Origin: Neobacillus sp. YX16
GTDB lineage: Bacteria > Bacillota > Bacilli > Bacillales > Cytobacillaceae
Length of the DNA: 64,000 nucleotides
Direction of reading: 5' to 3'
NCBI RefSeq assembly: GCF_030123505.1
Contig: NZ_CP126115.1
Location: 1,936,001 to 2,000,000, forward strand
Shown in pieces: positions 56,157 through 63,226 of the stretch (the stretch's first letter is position 1; every line of letters begins with the position of its first letter). A model generated the notes under the pieces. It did not search any database. It was not told the DNA's origin and was given only the letters and a program-made list of their open reading frames with translations. A program made the position numbers and the translations under genes.

Positions 56157-56636
56157 ATGGATGATCGTCAATTTCGAAGTGCGATGGGAAAATTTGCAAC
56201 AGGAGTAACTGTCATTGCTACAGATTTGGAAGGAGATGTGCATGGGATGACAGCTAATGCTTTCATGTCCGTGTCACTTGATCCGAAACTGGTTGTTATC
56301 TCAATTGGAGAAAAAGCTAGGATTCTTGAGAAAATTAAACAAAGCAAAACCTTTTCAGTCAATATTTTAGCTGCTGAACAACAGGAACTTTCGATGATTT
56401 TTGCAGGCCAGTTGAAGGAACACCGCGAAGTGGAGTTTGACCGCCTTGATGGAAAGCCTGTCATAAAGGGAGCAGTTGCACAAATTGCCTGTGAGGTGTC
56501 TGCAGAACATCTTGAAGGCGATCACACGCTATTCATTGGAAGAGTGACAGATATCCATTTAGAAGATGCTGAACCGCTTGTATTTTACAGTGGAAAGTAC
56601 CGAGCTTTAGTAGAAGAAAAGGCAATTACGGTATAA
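56157..56636 (+). CDS. Flavin reductase (HpaC/HsaB-like)
   Basis: A 159-residue FMN-binding split-barrel flavin reductase. FRSAMGKFATGVTVIAT and GMTANAFMSVSLDPKLVVIS are the flavin-binding signatures, and GDHTLFIGRV the C-terminal motif. It would supply FADH2 or FMNH2 to the monooxygenase encoded at 53904, making a two-component system. It lies 40 bp after the dioxygenase gene in the same operon. Confidence 0.92.
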   Translation: MDDRQFRSAMGKFATGVTVIATDLEGDVHGMTANAFMSVSLDPKLVVISIGEKARILEKIKQSKTFSVNILAAEQQELSMIFAGQLKEHREVEFDRLDGKPVIKGAVAQIACEVSAEHLEGDHTLFIGRVTDIHLEDAEPLVFYSGKYRALVEEKAITV

Positions 56637-56668
56637 TTAACACTTTAATTGAAAAGGGGACAGCTGTA

Positions 56669-57445
56669 ATGGATATTCAAAAAGCAGCAACTGCTTTAAT
56701 GGAAGCGGAAAATGAGAAAAAACCGATTGCCCCATTCACATCATCAACAGAAGAGATTTCTGTTGATGATGCTTATAAAATCCAGCTTTACCAAATTCGC
56801 CAAAAGGTAGAAAACGGTGCTGCAATAGTTGGAAAAAAGATTGGGCTAACAAGTAAAGCAATGCAGGAAATGCTTAATGTTAACGAACCAGATTATGGCC
56901 ATCTCCTAAATGACATGATGTATGGAGATGGTGACACGATTAGTCTTAATAAATTTATTCAGCCGAGGATTGAATTTGAGATTGCGTTTGTTCTGAAAAG
57001 GGATTTAACAGGTCCGGGTGTGACGATGAACGATGTGATTGACGCTACGGACTATGTTGTACCTGCCCTTGAAATTATTGACAGCCGAATAAAAGATTGG
57101 CAAATCAAATTTGAGGATACAGTTGCAGACAATGGTTCATCCGCTGGTGCAATTATTGGAAGTACAAACGCTAAACTAGATGATTTAGATTTGGCAAAGG
57201 TTGCTATGACAGTATCTAGAAATGGTGAATTTTTGGACTCAGCATTTGGATCAGCAGTGATGGGACACCCGGCCGAAGCCGTTGCCTGGTTAGCCAATGC
57301 ACTCGGAAGCTACGGAATTTCTCTTTATGCTGGTGAAGTAATTCTTTCAGGAGCACTTTCAAAAGCAATTCCGATTGAAGATGGAGATACATTCACAGCT
57401 GAATTTGAAAATATAGGGGCGGTAACTGCTACCTTCAAGAAATAG
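56669..57445 (+). CDS. 2-oxopent-4-enoate hydratase (MhpD/HsaE family)
   Basis: A 258-residue hydratase of the FAH-like superfamily. GKKIGLTSKAMQEMLNVNEPDYG and QPRIEFEIAFVL carry the metal-binding Glu residues; SSAGAIIGS and AGEVILSGALSKAIPI are later motifs. It adds water to 2-hydroxypenta-2,4-dienoate, giving 4-hydroxy-2-oxovalerate. It is the last gene before a terminator; the aldolase and aldehyde dehydrogenase that usually follow are absent from the window. Confidence 0.92.
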   Translation: MDIQKAATALMEAENEKKPIAPFTSSTEEISVDDAYKIQLYQIRQKVENGAAIVGKKIGLTSKAMQEMLNVNEPDYGHLLNDMMYGDGDTISLNKFIQPRIEFEIAFVLKRDLTGPGVTMNDVIDATDYVVPALEIIDSRIKDWQIKFEDTVADNGSSAGAIIGSTNAKLDDLDLAKVAMTVSRNGEFLDSAFGSAVMGHPAEAVAWLANALGSYGISLYAGEVILSGALSKAIPIEDGDTFTAEFENIGAVTATFKK

Positions 57446-57464
57446 AAACACGCTATAAAAGATT

Positions 57465-57504
57465 AAGACTCCTTGTATGTAAAAATGTAAGGAGTCTTTA
57501 TTTT
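57465..57504 (+). terminator. Terminator ending the ring-cleavage operon
   Basis: Perfect stem AAGACTCCTT / AAGGAGTCTT (57465-57474, 57489-57498), 14-base loop, TATTTT tail. Confidence 0.82.
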
Positions 57505-57576
57505 AAATTAATAATTAACTAAGATATGAAATCAATCTTTTTAATACTTAATCTTTAATGGGAAAAAGGTGAGTTT

Positions 57577-59433
57577 ATGAAGGGTAACTCTGGCAATCTA
57601 CTGGAACCAAACTACATAGAAGATGGAAATAAAAAAATTCTAACCACAGCTGGAGCCTTTGGACTATTACGTAAGGGAATAATAGAGAACTTAGGGTCAA
57701 AGAGAGCCAAGGGGTTTTTGCTTCGTTATGGTTGGAACTTGGGTGTCAGTGATGCTGAAGAAGCAATGGTAACTAGTACCTCAATAGAATATCTTATTAA
57801 ACAAGCCTCGGTTCTCCATTTAAGTTCAGGACATATTGGAGATGTCCAGTCTGAAAGATTTATTGAATTGGTTGATTCAGAAAATATAAAAACAATCAGA
57901 GCAAAAGGGAAGTGGATCCATTCATTTGAAGCATATGAGCATCTTAAACATCATGGAAAATCGGATACGCCTGTCTGTCATACTTTAACAGGGTATGCAA
58001 GTGGCTATATGTCTACAATTTGTAAAAAGAGTGCGATTGTAAAGGAAATTAGTTGTATAGCCAAAGGGGACGCTGAATGCTGTTTCGAAATGAAGCTCCA
58101 GGAAGATTGGGGAATAGAGATTCAGGAAGAGCTAAAATTCTATAATGAAAGTAATATAATTGAAGAATTAGAGTATACGTACGAGCAATTGTTAGAGCAG
58201 CGCAATTATATCGATAAGGTGTCTAAATTTCATAAGAAATTAACGGAAAGTATTTCTAATGGAAGCAATTTGCAGGATATTGCCGATTCTGCATTTGGGC
58301 TATTAAAAATACCCATATCAATCGAGGATTTAAGCTTTCAGAAAATTGTTTACTCAGGAATGGAAGAGGACGAGTATAGCAGTTTAAGTAAAGAACTGAA
58401 AGAGAGTTTAATTCGAAAAAGTAGAAAAAATAACAAAATACTTCCTCTATTTAAAGAGACAACAAGATTAAAAACAGAAAACCAAGAACGACTTATAACT
58501 CCAATCATTGTACAAAAAAAAGTAATTGGGTATTGTACGTTTCTATATTTAAAAGAAACAGAGAAAAGCTCTGAGAATAATATTATGTTTATTGAGCGGG
58601 TAGCAAATGCAGCTTCTTTATACCTTTTAAATGAAAAGACGAGCTTTGAAGCGCTTGAAAAAATGAAAGGATATTTTTTAGAACAAATTTTAAAGGGACA
58701 GTATTCCTCTAGAGAGGAAATCATCAATCGTGGCCGTTATATGGGGGTGGACCTTGAAACTCCATTTTATATTGCAGCTATTGACTATAAAGAGAATGGT
58801 AAAACTGCAAAAGATAGTAATGAGCACTATGATCAAATCTTAGAATCAATTGCTAAATACCTTGACATTCAGGGATATAAAGCACTCATCGGTCAATATG
58901 AAGGTAAAATCATTATGCTGATACCTGAGTTGTCAAACATTTTACCAAATATGGAAAAAGTCTTAAAACATATTGAAACAACTCATTCCTCTTACAAATT
59001 TAAAATTGGAGTTAGTGACAATTCTGAGGAAATTGAACATATTTTGGAGTATTTGGATGAATCACTTATCAGCCTTAGAATGTCTACGGAGAAGAGAATT
59101 ATTCATTTTAAAGATTTGGGGATTGTTGGTATCTTGATTAATTCGAAAAATGTTAGCGGGATTAAGAAAATTGCCAAACAAGAGTTAGGACCCCTTTATA
59201 AATTGGGTGAGAGCAAACAAAAGGAATTAATGAAAACACTTTATGTTTTTTTATCAAATGGTGGAAAACTTCAGCAAACGATGGAGGATTTGTCTTTATC
59301 GATGAGTGGTCTTATGTATCGGGTTAACAAGATAGAAAGTCTAATCAATAAAGATTTACGAGATTCATCACAAAGCTATCAGTTACTATTGATTTTAGAT
59401 TCACTCTTAGCTTTAGGGGAGCTAGAGATATAA
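57577..59433 (+). CDS. Aromatic-sensing regulator: XylR_N, V4R and PucR-type HTH
   Basis: A 618-residue regulator. Residues 1-125 match the XylR/DmpR activator N-terminal domain (AFGLLRKGIIENLGSKRAKGF; RYGWNLGVSDAEEAM), and about 125-190 the V4R domain (GYASGYMSTICKKSAIVKEI, AECCFEM). There is no AAA+ sigma-54 module. Instead a GAF-like region (225-345), a CdaR/GGDEF-like region (360-510) and a C-terminal PucR helix-turn-helix (LQQTMEDLSLSMSGLMYRVN) follow. V4R domains of this class bind phenolics. It probably activates the neighbouring operons, perhaps through the CTGAAATTTTAG motif (inference). ATG 57577 after AAAAAGGTGAG. Confidence 0.85.
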   Translation: MKGNSGNLLEPNYIEDGNKKILTTAGAFGLLRKGIIENLGSKRAKGFLLRYGWNLGVSDAEEAMVTSTSIEYLIKQASVLHLSSGHIGDVQSERFIELVDSENIKTIRAKGKWIHSFEAYEHLKHHGKSDTPVCHTLTGYASGYMSTICKKSAIVKEISCIAKGDAECCFEMKLQEDWGIEIQEELKFYNESNIIEELEYTYEQLLEQRNYIDKVSKFHKKLTESISNGSNLQDIADSAFGLLKIPISIEDLSFQKIVYSGMEEDEYSSLSKELKESLIRKSRKNNKILPLFKETTRLKTENQERLITPIIVQKKVIGYCTFLYLKETEKSSENNIMFIERVANAASLYLLNEKTSFEALEKMKGYFLEQILKGQYSSREEIINRGRYMGVDLETPFYIAAIDYKENGKTAKDSNEHYDQILESIAKYLDIQGYKALIGQYEGKIIMLIPELSNILPNMEKVLKHIETTHSSYKFKIGVSDNSEEIEHILEYLDESLISLRMSTEKRIIHFKDLGIVGILINSKNVSGIKKIAKQELGPLYKLGESKQKELMKTLYVFLSNGGKLQQTMEDLSLSMSGLMYRVNKIESLINKDLRDSSQSYQLLLILDSLLALGELEI

Positions 59434-59453
59434 GAATAGAGAGTTAAGTTGGT

Positions 59454-59482
59454 AGAGCATTCATGTTTGATTGCTCTTTTTT
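59454..59482 (+). terminator. Terminator after the regulator gene
   Basis: AGAGCA / TGCTCT (59454-59459, 59472-59477), 12-base loop, six T. Confidence 0.7.
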
Positions 59483-59505
59483 CCAGAGGAAGTATCAAAA
59501 AACCA

Positions 59506-59560
59506 ATATAAACTAGTTGAAAATAGTAGAAAGTTCAATGAGTTTTACTCTAGTTTATAT
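59506..59560. promoter_or_regulatory. Long-spaced inverted repeat upstream of the ACS transporter
   Basis: ATATAAACTAG (59506-59516) and CTAGTTTATAT (59550-59560) are perfect 11-bp inverted arms 33 bp apart; the left arm runs into AACTAGTT, itself a palindrome. Two half-sites at this spacing could be bound by a dimer pair with looping. Confidence 0.5.
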
Positions 59561-59566
59561 AGTTGG

Positions 59567-59581
59567 AATTTTCTAATATTT
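59567..59581. promoter_or_regulatory. Degenerate copy of the shared motif before the ACS transporter
   Basis: AATTTTCTAATATTT matches AATTTTCTAAAATTT at 61131-61145 in 14 of 15 positions; that site contains the reverse of CTGAAATTTTAG. It lies 51 bp before the transporter start. Confidence 0.4.
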
Positions 59582-59631
59582 ACAAATGTAAGGGTTTTCT
59601 TTTTTGATACAAGAATCTGGGAGGGATTTAT

Positions 59632-60954
59632 TTGAATCAAGTTTCATCTATTAATACCGTTGAAAGAAGTACTGTAAAGAAAACAATGAGAAGAATACTG
59701 CCGTTTATTTTAATTCTCTATGTCGTTGCTTTCTTGGATCGCGTTAATTTGGGATATGCAGCTTTGGAGATGAATGCAGATTTAGCATTAACGGCTGAAG
59801 CGTTTGGATTATTGTCTGGTTTATTCTTTATCAGTTATTTCATCTTTGAAGTCCCGAGCAACCTGATTTTACACAAAGTTGGTGCACGGCTTTGGATTGC
59901 CCGTATTATGATTACTTGGGGTATTGTAGTCGTATTAACTGGGTTTATCCAATCTGCGACCCACTTATATATTTTGCGCTTTTTATTGGGTGCTGCAGAA
60001 GCAGGGTTTGTCCCAGGGATTATTCTTTACTTAACGTATTGGTTTAGAGCCCGTGAAAGAGGTAAGGCAACTGCTCTCTTTTTTGTTGCCTTGCCATTAA
60101 GTGCATTAATCGGTGCGCCTCTTTCTACCTGGATCATGGATACTGTGACTTGGGGAGGATTATCAGGCTGGCGGTGGATGTTTATTTTAGAGGGCATACC
60201 TGCAGTTCTATTAGGTATTGTGGTTTTGTTTTACTTGACAGACCGTCCTGTTAACGCCAAATGGTTAACAGAAAAGGAAAAAACATGGCTTGAAGATGAG
60301 CTTGTTAAAGAAAGAAACCTAAGTGCAAAATTAAATAAATCATCACATCTTGGTATGTTAAAGGAATCGAAAGTTTGGAAATTAGCTTTATTTAATATTG
60401 CTGGATTTGTTGCGGTGAATGCTCTCTCGTATTGGATGCCTACGATCATTAAATCACTTTCATCTTCTGAAACAACCAATATGCAAATTGGCTGGCTGGC
60501 TATGATTCCTTCAATTATCGCGATTCCATCCATACTTTTTACAGGGTGGAATGCAGATAGAACGGGCAGGCATAAATTGCATTTAGGCGCATGTGTTTCA
60601 ATTGCTATGATTGGGTTCATAGGATGTGCATTCGTTTCAAGCGTGCCGCTGATGGTATTAATGCTATCAATTACTTCAGCAGGACTTTATGGAATATCCG
60701 GAACTTTCTATGCCTATATCACCTTTTTCTTTTCTGAATCAACCGCTCCAGCTGGAATTGCATTAGTGAGTACACTTTCTTCACTTGGCGGTTTCATGGG
60801 CCCAATGTTAATGGGTATTTTCGATTTTAAACAAGCGATGTTTATCATTGCGGGGTGCTTACTTGTCAGTCTGATTACCCTATTTACCTTAAGATTAGTG
60901 AAGAAAGATCAGAAAGATCTAGTCGATACAGGAACAGTAGAGATCCCGAATTAA
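59632..60954 (+). CDS. ACS-family MFS transporter
   Basis: A 440-residue MFS protein of the anion:cation symporter group: FLDRVNLGYAALEM in helix 1, GLLSGLFFISYFIFEVPSNLIL, GAAEAGFVPGIILYLTYWF and GWRWMFILEGIPAVLLG are family hallmarks. Relatives carry aromatic and other organic acids (for example 4-hydroxyphenylacetate permease HpaX). TTG start at 59632 after GGGAGGG. It lies between the regulator and the second hydrolase-dioxygenase pair, so import of an aromatic acid is likely. Confidence 0.88.
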   Translation: MNQVSSINTVERSTVKKTMRRILPFILILYVVAFLDRVNLGYAALEMNADLALTAEAFGLLSGLFFISYFIFEVPSNLILHKVGARLWIARIMITWGIVVVLTGFIQSATHLYILRFLLGAAEAGFVPGIILYLTYWFRARERGKATALFFVALPLSALIGAPLSTWIMDTVTWGGLSGWRWMFILEGIPAVLLGIVVLFYLTDRPVNAKWLTEKEKTWLEDELVKERNLSAKLNKSSHLGMLKESKVWKLALFNIAGFVAVNALSYWMPTIIKSLSSSETTNMQIGWLAMIPSIIAIPSILFTGWNADRTGRHKLHLGACVSIAMIGFIGCAFVSSVPLMVLMLSITSAGLYGISGTFYAYITFFFSESTAPAGIALVSTLSSLGGFMGPMLMGIFDFKQAMFIIAGCLLVSLITLFTLRLVKKDQKDLVDTGTVEIPN

Positions 60955-60993
60955 TTTGAACGAAGTGATAAATCGAATCTCCAAAATTATTTG

Positions 60994-61015
60994 AGCCCAT
61001 TTTGGGCTTTTTTTT
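60994..61015 (+). terminator. Terminator after the ACS transporter
   Basis: AGCCCA / TGGGCT (60994-60999, 61003-61008), loop TTT, eight T. Confidence 0.85.
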
Positions 61016-61130
61016 ATGGAAACGACACTCAATTAGCTGAAGTTTTTTGTTAATCTGTCAACAATCCAACAAAAAACTACTGAAAAATGAATAATAATCA
61101 AATACTTTTTATTCTAGAAATAAACGATTA

Positions 61131-61148
61131 AATTTTCTAAAATTTCAG
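61131..61148. promoter_or_regulatory. Reverse copy of CTGAAATTTTAG before the second hydrolase
   Basis: CTAAAATTTCAG (61137-61148) is the exact reverse complement of the 12-mer found at 50666 and 52181. It lies 109 bp before the TTG start. The rest of this 302-bp gap is AT-rich and also holds TTGTT-N8-AACAA near 61047-61064; no open frame is seen. Confidence 0.5.
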
Positions 61149-61256
61149 TAATAGATAAACTTCTCTATATCTAAATGTTAAAAAAAATGTAAGGGATTTC
61201 ATCCAAGAGGGATTTTCTAAAAAAACTTTTATATTTGCAAGGAGGAGAATAGTAAT

Positions 61257-62096
61257 TTGACAAACATTACTCAACAATCAATTAAAACGGCTAATTTTGA
61301 AACCTATTTAAATCGTGCTGGTGAAGGGAATTCGGAAGTGATTTTATTTTTACATGGCTCTGGACCAGGTGTTACATCGTTTGCAAACTGGCGCTATGCC
61401 TTAAAAGCATGCTCTGAGACATATGACTGTCTTGCACCAGATCTTTTAGGGTTTGGAAACAGCAGCCATCCTGAGACATTGCCAAAGAATAGGCAAGGAT
61501 GGATGGATTTATGGGTAAATCAACTCATGGAGCTTCTAGATGAATTGGGTGTTCAAAAGGCCCATTTAGTGGGGAATTCGTTGGGATGTTCCATTGCACT
61601 TGAGCTTCTATTAGAACATCCGGAACGTTTTGACCAAGTGGTTTTGATGGGACCGGGAGGAACACCAAATACCAAATTAAGCCCAGAATTAGCTCGTGCG
61701 AAAGGTTTTTATGACAATCCATCACCAAAGAAATTGCGGCAAATTATGAGCTGGTTTGTATATGATGCGGAGGAAATGGCACCAATCATTGATGCGATTA
61801 CTGATTATCGATATGAAACAGCCATGAAACCAGATGTCCGTATTTCCAATGATTCTATTTTCGCAACTGCTGCGGTACCTGTTCCTGTAACAGCACTAAG
61901 AAGAATTGAGCATCCTGTCCTGCTCGTTCATGGTCGTGATGATATGGTTTGCTCGGTAGAGTCCAGCTATTACTTGCTCTCACATCTGCCGAATTCACAA
62001 CTCCATGTATACGGTAAATGCGGTCACTGGACTCAAATCGAAAAGCAAGAAAGCTTTAATCAACTCATTCAAAATTATTTTGCAGATATCATTTAA
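61257..62096 (+). CDS. Meta-cleavage product hydrolase, second copy
   Basis: A 279-residue alpha/beta hydrolase of the same family as the gene at 52246: HGSGPGVTSFANW, GNSLGC with the Ser nucleophile, GRDDMVCS for the Asp and CGHWTQIEKQ for the His. The residue after the nucleophile motif differs (GNSLGC against GNSLGG), and the lid region (about 140-210) is clearly divergent, so the acyl side-chain preference probably differs. TTG start at 61257 after AAGGAGGAG. The dioxygenase follows after 22 bp. Confidence 0.87.
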   Translation: MTNITQQSIKTANFETYLNRAGEGNSEVILFLHGSGPGVTSFANWRYALKACSETYDCLAPDLLGFGNSSHPETLPKNRQGWMDLWVNQLMELLDELGVQKAHLVGNSLGCSIALELLLEHPERFDQVVLMGPGGTPNTKLSPELARAKGFYDNPSPKKLRQIMSWFVYDAEEMAPIIDAITDYRYETAMKPDVRISNDSIFATAAVPVPVTALRRIEHPVLLVHGRDDMVCSVESSYYLLSHLPNSQLHVYGKCGHWTQIEKQESFNQLIQNYFADII

Positions 62097-62118
62097 TGAA
62101 AAAAAGGAGGAATGTAGA

Positions 62119-63072
62119 ATGTATTTACCTGAAATTGCTAAGTTAGGGCATGTCGCACTCGTTACACCGGATCTTGAAAAATCACTTTGGTTTTTCCGTG
62201 ATGTAATCGGTTTAGAAGTAACGGAGGAAGTAAATGGAACGTATTATTTACGTGCATGGGGTGATTTTGAACACCACTCACTATCATTAACAGCGGGGGA
62301 TAGAGGATATGTTGATCATATCGGCTGGAGAACAAAACGACCAGAAGATGTAGAAGGTTTTGCTCAGCTGCTTGAAAAAGCCGGAACAGAAGTAAAATGG
62401 ATTGAAGCAGGAGAAGAGACTGGTCAAGGAAGAGCGATTCGTTTTAAACTGCCAAGTCAGCATTCCTTTGAAATTTATTATGATGTAGAAAAACCGAAAG
62501 CAGATGAAAAAAGACGTTCAGTCTTGAAAAATCAAACATACAAGGCTTGGGCACGTGGCTGCTCACCTAGAAGATTTGACCATGTAAATATTGCTACATC
62601 CATGGATGTACAAGAAATCCTTGATTACTTGGGCAATCAATTAGGTTTTAAGCTGCGTGAATATGTGAGGTATAACAATGAAACAACCTTAGCCGGCTGG
62701 ATGAGTGTAACACCTCTCGTTCATGACATAGCTGTTATCACAAGACCACAGGCAAAGACGCCTAACCAGCTTCATCACATTTCCTATTGGCTGGATAACG
62801 CACAGGATGTCCTGCGGGCAGCTGATATATTAAGCGAAGAAGGCATTAAGTTCATCGGCCCTGGTAAACACGGGGTTTCTCAAGCATTATACTTATATGT
62901 AATTGATCCAGGCAGTGGCTGCCGTGTTGAATTGTTTAGTAATTCCTATTTAATTTTTGAACCGGATTGGGAGCCTGTTGAGTGGACAGAAGAGGATCAT
63001 TCCATTGCAAACACCTATTGGGGCGATTCCGTTATGGACAAGGACATGAACAAACCAACAATTGAGGCTTAA
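62119..63072 (+). CDS. Extradiol catechol dioxygenase, second copy
   Basis: A 317-residue type I extradiol dioxygenase. Metal ligands are His155, His220 and Glu271, with His202 in VHDIA, all at the same positions as in the paralogue at 55163. An ungapped by-eye comparison gives about 215 of 317 identical residues. Differences cluster at 161-190, 207-218 and 291-310, which may shape the substrate pocket and C-terminus. ATG 62119 follows AAGGAGG; an open frame reaching back to 62005 overlaps the hydrolase and is not used. Confidence 0.92.
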   Translation: MYLPEIAKLGHVALVTPDLEKSLWFFRDVIGLEVTEEVNGTYYLRAWGDFEHHSLSLTAGDRGYVDHIGWRTKRPEDVEGFAQLLEKAGTEVKWIEAGEETGQGRAIRFKLPSQHSFEIYYDVEKPKADEKRRSVLKNQTYKAWARGCSPRRFDHVNIATSMDVQEILDYLGNQLGFKLREYVRYNNETTLAGWMSVTPLVHDIAVITRPQAKTPNQLHHISYWLDNAQDVLRAADILSEEGIKFIGPGKHGVSQALYLYVIDPGSGCRVELFSNSYLIFEPDWEPVEWTEEDHSIANTYWGDSVMDKDMNKPTIEA

Positions 63073-63084
63073 ATACAAATGGCA

Positions 63085-63133
63085 CAAGTGCCCGTTTAGC
63101 GAAGTACACTAGTCGCTGGGCGCTGGGGCTGGA
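63085..63133. repeat. Reverse-oriented fragment of the dispersed repeat
   Basis: On the minus strand this reads CCAGCCCCAGCGCCCAGCGA followed by CTAGTGTACTTCGCTAAACG, similar to the AGCTACAGCGCCTAG edge of the 9952-10073 repeat. It sits between the second dioxygenase and the flavoprotein gene. The match is partial. Confidence 0.4.
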
Positions 63134-63138
63134 TTTAG

Positions 63139-63173
63139 AAAGCTGACTCAAAAGTAATTGAGTCAGCTTTTTT
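63139..63173 (+). terminator. Terminator after the second dioxygenase
   Basis: Perfect stem AAAGCTGACTCAA / TTGAGTCAGCTTT (63139-63151, 63158-63170), six-base loop, T-run. Confidence 0.9.
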
Positions 63174-63186
63174 AAAAGAGATTTTT

Positions 63187-63204
63187 AGGTGGAAGTGTCC
63201 ACCT
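63187..63204. promoter_or_regulatory. Small inverted repeat before the flavoprotein gene
   Basis: AGGTGGA (63187-63193), loop AGTG, TCCACCT (63198-63204). It is just upstream of the AGAGAGG ribosome binding site and could act as an operator or affect translation; role unknown. Confidence 0.4.
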
Positions 63205-63226
63205 TAGGAAAGAGAGGCAGATTGTA

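Noticed and set aside
62005..62118. N-terminal extension of the second dioxygenase
   Set aside because: It overlaps the hydrolase gene, and the AAGGAGG site with ATG 62119 aligns exactly with the paralogue start.
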